A DNA stretch of 64,000 nucleotides from assembly GCF_016793705.1 (NCBI RefSeq), contig NZ_JAEULO010000021.1:124001-188000 (forward strand), read 5' to 3'. The DNA comes from Tabrizicola sp. GTDB lineage: Bacteria; Pseudomonadota; Alphaproteobacteria; Rhodobacterales; Rhodobacteraceae. Below the pieces are notes generated by a model. It had not been told where the DNA came from. It saw nothing but the letters and a program-made list of their open reading frames with translations, and made no database searches. Every line of letters begins with the position of its first letter. Position 1 is the first letter of the stretch. Of the stretch, positions 52,686 through 60,519 are shown piece by piece. The translations under genes and the position numbers were made by a program.

Positions 52686-55136
52686 TCAGTAAAGGTCGAC
52701 GCGGAAGGGGGTGGTCGACCAGTGGATGCGGGCGATGGCGATCAGGCGCTCGACGGGATCGGTTTCGACGGAAGGGGCGCCGTACTGGCTGGCGATGGCC
52801 TGGTAGGCAGTCTTGCTGCCCTCGCCGAACGCACCGTCGGGGGTGACGTCGGCGCCGAGGGACTGAAGGAGGCGTTGCGCGGCCTCGTCGACGGCTTCGA
52901 CCGGCAGCGCATCCAGCACCTTGCGGGCGCGCTCCACCGATTTCTTGTCGCGCAGCGCGGCGGCACGACCGGCGCGATACGCGGCATCGGCAGGCGACAG
53001 CCCGCCCGCGCCTTCGGTCAGGATCAGGTAGGCGGCATAGGCCCCGGCATTGGCGTCACCGCGTTCGAGCCCCTTGTCGAACCATTCGACCGCCTGCCCG
53101 AGGTCGGCCTTCTTGCCAAGCGCACCCGAGGCGATCAGCGTACCGATGTTGCCCGGCGCGTTCGGGTGCCCGCCGTCCGCGGCCTTGGTGAACCAGTCGA
53201 GCGCGAGCTTCGCATCCTTCTTCTGCCCGCCGAGGCCGTTCATGTAGACGAGGCCGAGGTTGTTGTAGCCGTAGATGTCGCCCCGGTCGGCGCTTTCGTT
53301 CAGGTAGCGCAGGCCGCGGGTCGGGTCGTAATACTCGCTCTTCTCGTCCAGGTAGAAATAGCCAAGTTCGTTCATCGCATAGGTATGGCCGACTTCCAGC
53401 GCGCGCATCAGCAGGTCATAGCCGCGCAGCCGGTCCTGTCCGGTCTTGCCGTAGCGCACCATCTGACGGCCGAGCGCGTAGAAGGCATAGGGATCGCCCA
53501 GTTCCACCCCCTCGCGGTAGTAGGCAAGGGCTTCCTCCGGGGCCTCCACGGCCGCCGAACCGCCGGTTTCGCGGCCCTCGTTCAGGATGGCGTTGCCGAT
53601 GGCATAGGAGGCGCGGGAATGGCCGAGCTTGCGGGCGGTGTCCCATTCGGCGCGGGCCTCGTCATGGCGGCGGAGTGCGGCAAAGGCGCGGCCAAGCTGG
53701 TAGTGGAAGCGGGCATTCTGCGGCTCGCGCGCGACGGCGGCCTGGCAGGCGAGGAGTGCGGCTTCGGGTTCGATCTCGTTGGCGAACCGGGCAAGGCCCA
53801 CGCCTTCGGGGTCGAGATGGTCGGCGGCCTGAAGATCGCAGGGGTCGGGGGTGAGGTCGACCTGCACGAGCTTCGGCGCGCCGTTCAGGTCGAGCTTGAA
53901 CTGCACCTTGAGCACGGGGTCCTGGCCGAAAGCGACGGTCGGGCCGCTGACATAGGCGAAGGCGAGCCGCTGAAGCTCTTCTGCGGAGAGCGGGAAAATC
54001 GGGGCGGATTGCAGGCCCTGGTCGTCGAGCAGTACCAGCCGGCCCCCGCGCGGGGGTTCGGCAAGGCCGACGGTGTCGGTCGGGGCAAGGGCCAGTTCCT
54101 GCGCCAGCGTCGCGCCGATCGGAACGGCGGGGGCAAGGGGGGCGGCGATGCCGATGTCGGGGGTTGGCAGCGTGGCATCGACGGGCAGAAGCTCGGCCGA
54201 ACTGGCGGCGAAAAGCGTCAGGCCGCGCGCGACGGAGGTGCCGTTGTCCTCGGTTGGGCCCGTGGTGTCCGGAGCGGTGCTGACCGAGGCGATGGTCGCC
54301 TCTTCCACCATGGTGGAGCTGTCCCAGGGGACCTGCACGCCTTCGGTTTCGACAAAGACCTTGCGGCGGACATCCTTGAAGACATCGGTCAGGGGAACCG
54401 ACCCCCGCGCGGCGGCTTGCAGGAAGGCGCTGGCGAAGGGGCTGTTTTCCCCTGCGCCGTCCAGCGCCACTTCTCCGGGCGAGGTGGAGAAGACGACATA
54501 GGAATTCACCGGCGCGGCAAGCGAGGCGAAGCCGGTCTCGATCTCGCGCAGGTCGGGACCGAGCGAATCCTGCACCTTCAGCCCGGCGAAGGGGTTGTTG
54601 CGGCAACTGTCGAGGATGACGATCTGCAACCGCGCCCGAGCGCCCAGGATGGACACCAGGCTGCCCAGCGAGACGGCCTCGAACGGCAGGTCGTCGACCT
54701 GGTCGAGCTGGGCATCGGTGGGGATCAGGTAGTTCTCGGAGCCGATCTGCACACCGTGGCCCGCGTAGTAGAACAGCACTTCGGTCTCGCGGTCGACGTC
54801 GAAGAGGACGCGTTGCATCAGCCCTTCGAAATCGCGCTTGGAGGCATCCTTCAGCAGGGTAACGTCATAGCCCTGAACGGCAAGGAGGTCGGCCACGTCC
54901 AGCGCGTCGTTCCAGGCGTTCGGCAACTGCGGTGCGTGCGCGTAGCTCTGGTTGCCGATGACGATGGCGTATTTCTGGCGCGCGCCCTCAGCAGGGGCAA
55001 GCTTGCGGGCGCTCGCCGGGACATGGCCTTCGGGAAAGGCGCCGAGAGTGGCATCCTGCGCATTCGCGCCAACGGCGATCCCGGACAGGAGCAGGACCGC
55101 TGCACCGCATTTCGCCAGGATGCGCTGGCCAGGCAT
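52686..55136 (-). CDS. Secreted caspase-family (C14) protein with Sel1 repeats
   Basis: An 816-residue protein. The signal peptide is residues 1-26 (VLLLSGIAVGANAQ). The caspase-like p20 domain spans about 53-240, with catalytic H127 (FYYAGHGVQIG) and C178 (ILDSCRNNPF). A linker (280-500) includes proline-rich and low-complexity parts. Tetratrico/Sel1 repeats (about 505-700) contain ALGRQMVRYG, LGYFYLDE, NNLGLVYMNGLGGQKKD and ALDWFTKAADGG. A C-terminal peptidoglycan-binding-like end is possible. Signal, Sel1 repeats and the T6SS neighbourhood suggest a periplasmic protein; its substrate is unknown. Confidence 0.85.
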   Translation of the reverse strand: MPGQRILAKCGAAVLLLSGIAVGANAQDATLGAFPEGHVPASARKLAPAEGARQKYAIVIGNQSYAHAPQLPNAWNDALDVADLLAVQGYDVTLLKDASKRDFEGLMQRVLFDVDRETEVLFYYAGHGVQIGSENYLIPTDAQLDQVDDLPFEAVSLGSLVSILGARARLQIVILDSCRNNPFAGLKVQDSLGPDLREIETGFASLAAPVNSYVVFSTSPGEVALDGAGENSPFASAFLQAAARGSVPLTDVFKDVRRKVFVETEGVQVPWDSSTMVEEATIASVSTAPDTTGPTEDNGTSVARGLTLFAASSAELLPVDATLPTPDIGIAAPLAPAVPIGATLAQELALAPTDTVGLAEPPRGGRLVLLDDQGLQSAPIFPLSAEELQRLAFAYVSGPTVAFGQDPVLKVQFKLDLNGAPKLVQVDLTPDPCDLQAADHLDPEGVGLARFANEIEPEAALLACQAAVAREPQNARFHYQLGRAFAALRRHDEARAEWDTARKLGHSRASYAIGNAILNEGRETGGSAAVEAPEEALAYYREGVELGDPYAFYALGRQMVRYGKTGQDRLRGYDLLMRALEVGHTYAMNELGYFYLDEKSEYYDPTRGLRYLNESADRGDIYGYNNLGLVYMNGLGGQKKDAKLALDWFTKAADGGHPNAPGNIGTLIASGALGKKADLGQAVEWFDKGLERGDANAGAYAAYLILTEGAGGLSPADAAYRAGRAAALRDKKSVERARKVLDALPVEAVDEAAQRLLQSLGADVTPDGAFGEGSKTAYQAIASQYGAPSVETDPVERLIAIARIHWSTTPFRVDLY

Positions 55137-55139
55137 GGC

Positions 55140-55367
55140 TCAGTTCCAGCCGCCGCCGCCACCACCCTCGCCACCGAAGTCGATGACGACGGGCGCGGGT
55201 TTCTTGACCACGGGCACCGTGGCGGGCGCGGCAACGACGGGTTTCTTCTTGACCGGCGCGACGACGACCGGAACCTCGTCCTGCGGAGGAGGCACAGGCT
55301 CGTCACAGGCGCTGACGAGGCCGAAGACGGCGACGAGGAGGAGAGACCGATACCAGGTTTCAGTCAT
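55140..55367 (-). CDS. Small lipoprotein with proline/lysine/valine-rich tail
   Basis: A 75-residue protein: signal and lipobox LVSAC (Cys21), then a PPPQDEVPVVVAPVKKKPVV-like region and a glycine-rich end (GGEGGGGGGWN). It is 3 bases after the OmpA-like block and 3 bases before the caspase gene, so it is in the same operon. It could act as an outer-membrane anchor for one of them; function not known. Confidence 0.8.
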   Translation of the reverse strand: MTETWYRSLLLVAVFGLVSACDEPVPPPQDEVPVVVAPVKKKPVVAAPATVPVVKKPAPVVIDFGGEGGGGGGWN

Positions 55368-55511
55368 GAACGGACCCTTTTGTTGAAGCGAAGGCCAACC
55401 GCACGAGATGAAGAAAGAACACGAAGAAATTCGAAGAAAGGATGCCACAGTCTGCCCGTTCAGGCAACGGCGGCGTCCGGGTCCGGGGCGCATGGAACCC
55501 CGGACTTGCGG

Positions 55512-56201
55512 TCAGCTCAGCGCCTGGAATTCGACGCGGCGGTTCTGGTCGGAATCGGGGTCGGCGTTTTCCAGGAGGAAGCGTTCGCCCAGGCCCACCG
55601 CCTCCAGCCGACCGGCCTCGATGCCGCAATCGTTGACGAAGAAACGCTGCACTTCCTCGGCCCGGAGGCGTGAGAGGCGTTCGTTGTAGTCGTCCGAACC
55701 CGAGGCGTCGGTATGGCCGATGATGCGGAAAAGCTGGATGTCCGAGGCCTTCATCACGTTGCAGAGCTTCGCCAGCTTGGGCTTCTGCGCCTCGTCCAGG
55801 GCCGCACTGTCGAAGGCGAACTCGATGCGGATGTTGACACCAAGGTCGGCGGGCATCTTCACCAGCGTCGCCGTTTCGGCCTCTTTCACCACGGTTTCGG
55901 TGGTCGTTTCGGTCGTGGTCGAGGCGACCTCGGTCGTGCCGGTGGCTTCCGTCGTGGTGTCGGTCGCGACATCGGTGGTGGCGGGATCGGTCTTCTCGAC
56001 CTCGGTGGCGATCTCGACGTCATCGGCGGTGACAAGGGTCAGGCCGCGGGTAAGCGAGGTCTTGCCCTCGACGGCGGCCTTGTAGGCGTCCCTCTGGGCC
56101 AGGAAAAGTTCGAGAAGTTCGTCTTCCGAGAGATCCTGGGACCAGGCACCGGATGGCGCCAGCACGGCGCAGATCGCAAGGCTGGTCAGCAAGTTGCGCA
56201 T
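55512..56201 (-). CDS. OmpA-family peptidoglycan-binding protein
   Basis: A 229-residue protein. The signal peptide is residues 1-21 (LAPSGAWSQ). A threonine-rich low-complexity stretch (about residues 70-110, TTEATGTTEVASTTTETTT style) is followed by an OmpA-like domain (about 115-229) with RIIGHTDASGSDDYNERLSRLRAEEVQRFF and the closing DQNRRVEF. It should hold peptidoglycan in the periplasm. The ATG at 56201 follows GGAAGGTGG. Beside a T6SS locus it may play the role of TagL-like anchors. Confidence 0.87.
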   Translation of the reverse strand: MRNLLTSLAICAVLAPSGAWSQDLSEDELLELFLAQRDAYKAAVEGKTSLTRGLTLVTADDVEIATEVEKTDPATTDVATDTTTEATGTTEVASTTTETTTETVVKEAETATLVKMPADLGVNIRIEFAFDSAALDEAQKPKLAKLCNVMKASDIQLFRIIGHTDASGSDDYNERLSRLRAEEVQRFFVNDCGIEAGRLEAVGLGERFLLENADPDSDQNRRVEFQALS

Positions 56202-56297
56202 ATTCGAACCACCTTCCAAAAAACGGATTTATGACTGGTGGAAGTCTAGGCTATGATGCCCCTGCATTCAATTCACACCTTTGGGCGGGCTCTGGCC

Positions 56298-57053
56298 ATG
56301 AACACGCCGATCACTGTGATTCCCGGGGCCGGGTCCGCCCTGCCTGTGGCCGTCGGGGCCGGGCTGACCAACCGTGGCATGGTGCGGGACAGGAACGAGG
56401 ATTCCATCCTGACCGACCCGTCGGGCATGCTTTGGGCCGTGGCGGACGGGATGGGCGGCTACGGCAACGGCGATGTCGCGTCGGATATCGTGATCGACTG
56501 CCTGGCGCAGATCCCCGACGGGGCCGATCCCGGACCGGCGCTGGTGGCGCGGCTGAAGGAGGCGAACCAGCTGGTGCTGGACCGCCAGCGCGCGCCGGGG
56601 ATGGGGCGCATGGGGTCGACCGTGGTTGCGGTGCTGATCGCCCGGGCGGTGGCGCACGTGGCCTGGGCCGGGGACAGCCGGGCCTATTTGCTGCGCGGCG
56701 GGCATCTGCGGCCGCTGACGCGGGATCATTCGGTGGTGCAGGAAATGGTCGACCGGGGCGAGCTGTCGCCCGAGGAGGCCGAGAGCCACCCGGAATCGCA
56801 TATGGTGACGCGGGCGGTCGGCGGCGGCGAGGAGCTGGAGGTCGACCTGGTCAGCGTGCCCTTGGCGGTGGGCGACCGGCTGCTTCTGTGCAGCGACGGG
56901 CTGACGCGCTGCGTCTACGAGCAGACGGTCGAGGCCTTGCTGCGCGATGCGGCGGGGCCGGAGGACGCCTGCCAGAAGCTTCTGCGCGAGGCGCTGGACA
57001 GCGGAGCCCCAGACAATGTTTCGGCCATCACCGTGCTGATCCGGGAAGGCTGA
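56298..57053 (+). CDS. PP2C-type Ser/Thr phosphatase, PppA-like
   Basis: A 251-residue PP2C phosphatase. It has the RDRNEDS, AVADGMGGYGNGDVAS, GSTVVAVLI, AWAGDSRAYLLRGG, LTRDHS and LLLCSDGLTRCV motifs with the expected metal aspartates, and ends APDNVSAITVLI. In T6SS loci PppA reverses phosphorylation of the Fha switch protein. No kinase PpkA lies in the window. An ATG at 56253 is an alternative start. M15 gene follows after 5 bases. Confidence 0.88.
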   Translation: MNTPITVIPGAGSALPVAVGAGLTNRGMVRDRNEDSILTDPSGMLWAVADGMGGYGNGDVASDIVIDCLAQIPDGADPGPALVARLKEANQLVLDRQRAPGMGRMGSTVVAVLIARAVAHVAWAGDSRAYLLRGGHLRPLTRDHSVVQEMVDRGELSPEEAESHPESHMVTRAVGGGEELEVDLVSVPLAVGDRLLLCSDGLTRCVYEQTVEALLRDAAGPEDACQKLLREALDSGAPDNVSAITVLIREG

Positions 57054-57058
57054 GGGCG

Positions 57059-57949
57059 ATGCAGCAGAACACTCTGATCGCCCCGATCATCGTCGCCATC
57101 GGCGTGATCATCGCCGCCGTGGCCTTCGCGGTGGTGACGACGCTTCTGGAATCGGCCGACAGCGGGGCGGACCTGCGGCTGACCCGGCTGGAAGCTGCCT
57201 TCGACGCCGAAGCGGCGCAACGCGCGCGGCTGGAGGCGGAGATCGGCACGCTGAAGGCCGATCTCGCCCGGTTGCGGGACGACCTGAGCCTTCTGGCGAA
57301 CCGGGCGCCAGTGGCGTCGACCACCGAGACCGCCATCCCAACGACCGATGCCGAGGGGCTGAGCGCGGGCGAGGACGAACAGCACCAGCCCGAGACCGAG
57401 GCGCTGACCGAGCAGATGAAGGCGGCGCGCGAGCGCTTCAACAAGGGCATCACCCAGCCGCGCAACAAGACGATGCTGGCGCTTCTGGGCCGCCCGCGCG
57501 AGGATCTGGGCACCGATTGCCGGGGGATCACCAACCCGCGGCTGAAGGGCCTGGTCGAGACCCGGCAGATCGGGCCGATCAAGGCCACGATGCTGAAACC
57601 GGCGCTGGACAGCCTGGAACGCATCGTCGCCAAGTTGCAGGAGGACGAACCGGACATCGCCGCCAAGCTCGGCACGGCCGGGGCCCTGTGCGTGCGCCTG
57701 ATCCGGGGCTCGAACAGCTCGGTCTCGAACCATTCCTTTGGTACCGCCATCGACATCACCTTGCAGGGCGAGCTTGACCCCTTTGCCGACGGGACGATGC
57801 AGATCGGTCTGGTGATCCTGGCCGAGCATTTCAACGCGGAAGGCTGGTACTGGGGCGGCGGCTACAACCGCGAGGACGGGATGCATTTCGAGGTGGGTGA
57901 GGAGACCCTGCAGAAATGGGTCGATGAAGGGCTGATCCCATCGCAATGA
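57059..57949 (+). CDS. Membrane-anchored M15 peptidase, TagX-like
   Basis: A 296-residue protein: a single N-terminal helix (8-29), a coiled-coil stretch (about 38-80), a polar linker and a Peptidase_M15_4 domain (about 150-296). The zinc ligands are H225 and D232 (SNHSFGTAIDI) and H276 (DGMHFEV), with the WGGGYNREDG loop before the last. TagX, an L,D-endopeptidase of Acinetobacter T6SS, has the same build and cuts peptidoglycan so the apparatus can span it. Role here is inferred from domain and neighbours. Overlaps the next gene by 4 bases. Confidence 0.87.
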   Translation: MQQNTLIAPIIVAIGVIIAAVAFAVVTTLLESADSGADLRLTRLEAAFDAEAAQRARLEAEIGTLKADLARLRDDLSLLANRAPVASTTETAIPTTDAEGLSAGEDEQHQPETEALTEQMKAARERFNKGITQPRNKTMLALLGRPREDLGTDCRGITNPRLKGLVETRQIGPIKATMLKPALDSLERIVAKLQEDEPDIAAKLGTAGALCVRLIRGSNSSVSNHSFGTAIDITLQGELDPFADGTMQIGLVILAEHFNAEGWYWGGGYNREDGMHFEVGEETLQKWVDEGLIPSQ

Positions 57950-60423
57950 GCGCAGCGCCAAACAGTCCGCGCACGGTTCTGCCGCCGAAGCGCGGGGGGC
58001 GAGCCTTCGACCCGGAGATCTATGAGCGCGCTGCGGGACCGGTCCTGCGCATGGTGGACCAGCTGGCGACGATCCGGGGGGTAGAGGCGCAGGTGCTGGT
58101 GCAGCGCGCCTCCGAAGCGCTGGATCGTTTCGACGCCGAGCTGGAGCGGGCAGGCGTGCCGTCCTCGACCGTGCAGCCCGCGCGCTATGCGCTGGGGCTG
58201 ATGCTGGACCAGACCGCGCGCAGGAACCGGGCGGTGGATGTCTCGCTCTGGGGCGCGGGGGCGCACCGGCTGATCTTCGACGGACGCGACATCTCGGCGG
58301 CCAGCCTGCGCGACTTCATCCGCAAGGCGGGCGAGGCGGGGCCCGAGTTCGAAGGCGTGAAGGTCTTCATGGAGCGGCGGCTGGCGGTGCTGGAGGGCAG
58401 CCGGAGAGCGTTCGACCGCAACCTCGGCGCGGGCTGGACCGGGATCACGCTGGTGCTGATCCTGGCGTTCCTGGCTCTGGTCGCGGGCTGGGCGGGCTTC
58501 GTCGAATGGCGCTTCCACCGCGACCTGACGCAGCTTTTCGAGGCCGAGGCGCTGGACATCGGACTGGACCGCGATGGCGCGATCCCCGACCTGCCGCAAC
58601 GGCTGACCCGGCTGGGCGAGGCCGCAAGGGGCGTGGCGCAGGCGGCGGAGAAGGCGCCGATCCGGCTTTTCGCGGCGCCGCTGGGATTCGATGCGGCGAT
58701 GCGGGCCGATGCAGTCTATGATGCGGCGGTGCAGAAGCATCTGCCGGGGGCCTTGGCCCGGGCGGTAGACATGGCGCTGGGGTCCGAGGGCGAGAGCCTG
58801 CCGCTTTATGATACGCTGCGAGCCTGGTCCATCCTGTCCGGTCAGACGGATTGGACGCCGGACTATCTGGCGGGCTGGCTGGCGGACCGGGTCGGGACGC
58901 TGCCCGACCTGCAACCACTGGTCCCGCATATCGCGCGGTTGCGCCTGCCGTCCTCTCCGCTGCCGCTGCCGGACCCCGAGCTTCTGGCACAGGCACGCGG
59001 CTATGCCGTGACGGCGCCCGAACCGGCGCGGGCCTATCTGGAACTGCAACGGTCGGCGGGTGCGGCGACCCTGGTGCCCTGGCTGCCGGAAACCGCCGTG
59101 CCGGGATTGTCGGTGGTGATGCAGCGCCGGTCGGGCCTGACGATGGCGGCGCCGATTCCCGGTCTCTTCACCCAGGGCGGCTGGGACTATGCCCGCAGGG
59201 TCGGGGCGGGCCTTGCGGTGCAGGCCGCGCGGGCCGAGGCCGCCCGACTGTTCGACACCCCGCCCGCCAGCGCGAACGATGCGCCGGATCAAGTGATGGA
59301 CCTCCTCCAGCGCGAGACCTTGCTGCGCTGGAAAAGCTTCCTGGCCGATGTCCAGGTGCGGCCCTTCTCCGACCCGGAGCAGGCGGTGCTGGTCTCGGGC
59401 CGCCTGTCGGCGCCAGATTCGCCTCTGGCGAAGCTTCTGCCGGAAGTGTGGGCGCAGGTCGGGGGCCTTGACCGCAACCGACCGCATGCGTTGCAACTGC
59501 GCATCGCCTCGGATTTCGCGGCGCTGATCCAGTATTCCGAAGACGGCCGGATGGGCGAGATCGCGGGCCTCTTCGCCAGCCTGAACGTGGCGCTGGGGGC
59601 GATGGACCGGGACGAGCCGCGCGGGTTGCAGCGGCTGATGTCGGCCAAGGCGCGGGGGGCGACGCTGGCCGCCCTGCGGACGGCCCCGCCGATGGTGGTG
59701 CAGATCGTCGAGGACGTGCTGGTCCAGACCAGCGCGGCGCAGGCGGACCCCTTGTCGAACCCGCTGACCAAGGCCTGGCAGACCGAGGTCCTGTCCTTGT
59801 GCAAGCAAGTGACCGAAGGGCGTTATCCCTTCGCCGAAGGGGCCGATGTCCCGCTGGGCGAGGTCACGCGGCTGCTGGGGGCGGGGGGGGCCATCGACAA
59901 GTTCTACCGCGCCCGGGCCGAGCCCTACATCGATACCTCCAGCACGCCCTGGCGCTGGAAGCCGGATGCGCGGTTTGCGGGTCTCGACCCGAAAAGCGCC
60001 GAGTTCCTGCAACGCACCCAGGCCATCGCGGCGGGGTTTTCCGGGCAGGGCACCGAGCTGACGCTCGCCGCATTGGCGGAACGCGGCAAGACCTTCGTGG
60101 CGATCGGTGGCAACGGCGGGCCGGTCGAGACGGTGCTCGCGCCGCTGACGCTGGCCTGGCCCGGCGCCACCCCCGGTGCCGGTGCCGAGGTCCGCTTCAC
60201 CAGCGCCGGGGGCAGCGCAACGATCAGCCAGCCCGGCGAATGGGGCCTGTTCCGCATCCTCGACGGTATCCGCCTGCGCGAGCGCGACGGCGGCAAGCGC
60301 TATCTGATCGACCTCAAGTCCGGCACGGCACGGCTCTTCATGGAGGTGACCTTGCCTTCCGAAGCCAATCCCCTGTCGCGCCGGAAGCTTCTGAAAGGTC
60401 TGGCATGCCCCACCGCGCTCTGA
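57946..60423 (+). CDS. TssL(DotU)-TssM(IcmF) chimeric membrane protein
   Basis: An 825-residue protein with one clear membrane helix (about 164-187). Residues 20-155 look like the cytosolic domain of TssL/DotU (helical; RYALGLMLDQT is the family's RYALCxxLDE). Residues 190-825 look like the periplasmic part of TssM/IcmF: LYDTLRAWSILSG, VPGLFTQGGWDY, CKQVTEGRYPF, KFYRARAEPYIDTSSTPWRWK, and an end (NPLSRRKLL, then ACPT) that aligns with the conventional TssM C-terminus at 63452. The TssM hairpin and NTPase domain are missing. Coupled to the M15 gene (ATGA). Confidence 0.75.
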   Translation: MSAAPNSPRTVLPPKRGGRAFDPEIYERAAGPVLRMVDQLATIRGVEAQVLVQRASEALDRFDAELERAGVPSSTVQPARYALGLMLDQTARRNRAVDVSLWGAGAHRLIFDGRDISAASLRDFIRKAGEAGPEFEGVKVFMERRLAVLEGSRRAFDRNLGAGWTGITLVLILAFLALVAGWAGFVEWRFHRDLTQLFEAEALDIGLDRDGAIPDLPQRLTRLGEAARGVAQAAEKAPIRLFAAPLGFDAAMRADAVYDAAVQKHLPGALARAVDMALGSEGESLPLYDTLRAWSILSGQTDWTPDYLAGWLADRVGTLPDLQPLVPHIARLRLPSSPLPLPDPELLAQARGYAVTAPEPARAYLELQRSAGAATLVPWLPETAVPGLSVVMQRRSGLTMAAPIPGLFTQGGWDYARRVGAGLAVQAARAEAARLFDTPPASANDAPDQVMDLLQRETLLRWKSFLADVQVRPFSDPEQAVLVSGRLSAPDSPLAKLLPEVWAQVGGLDRNRPHALQLRIASDFAALIQYSEDGRMGEIAGLFASLNVALGAMDRDEPRGLQRLMSAKARGATLAALRTAPPMVVQIVEDVLVQTSAAQADPLSNPLTKAWQTEVLSLCKQVTEGRYPFAEGADVPLGEVTRLLGAGGAIDKFYRARAEPYIDTSSTPWRWKPDARFAGLDPKSAEFLQRTQAIAAGFSGQGTELTLAALAERGKTFVAIGGNGGPVETVLAPLTLAWPGATPGAGAEVRFTSAGGSATISQPGEWGLFRILDGIRLRERDGGKRYLIDLKSGTARLFMEVTLPSEANPLSRRKLLKGLACPTAL

Positions 60424-60519
60424 CCACGAATTCGGCCCCAAGCGGGTGTTTTTCGGGTAGACTGGTACGGCATTAGCCAGAAGTCTGATTTGACCGCCTT
60501 TTCTGACAGGAGTGATCCC

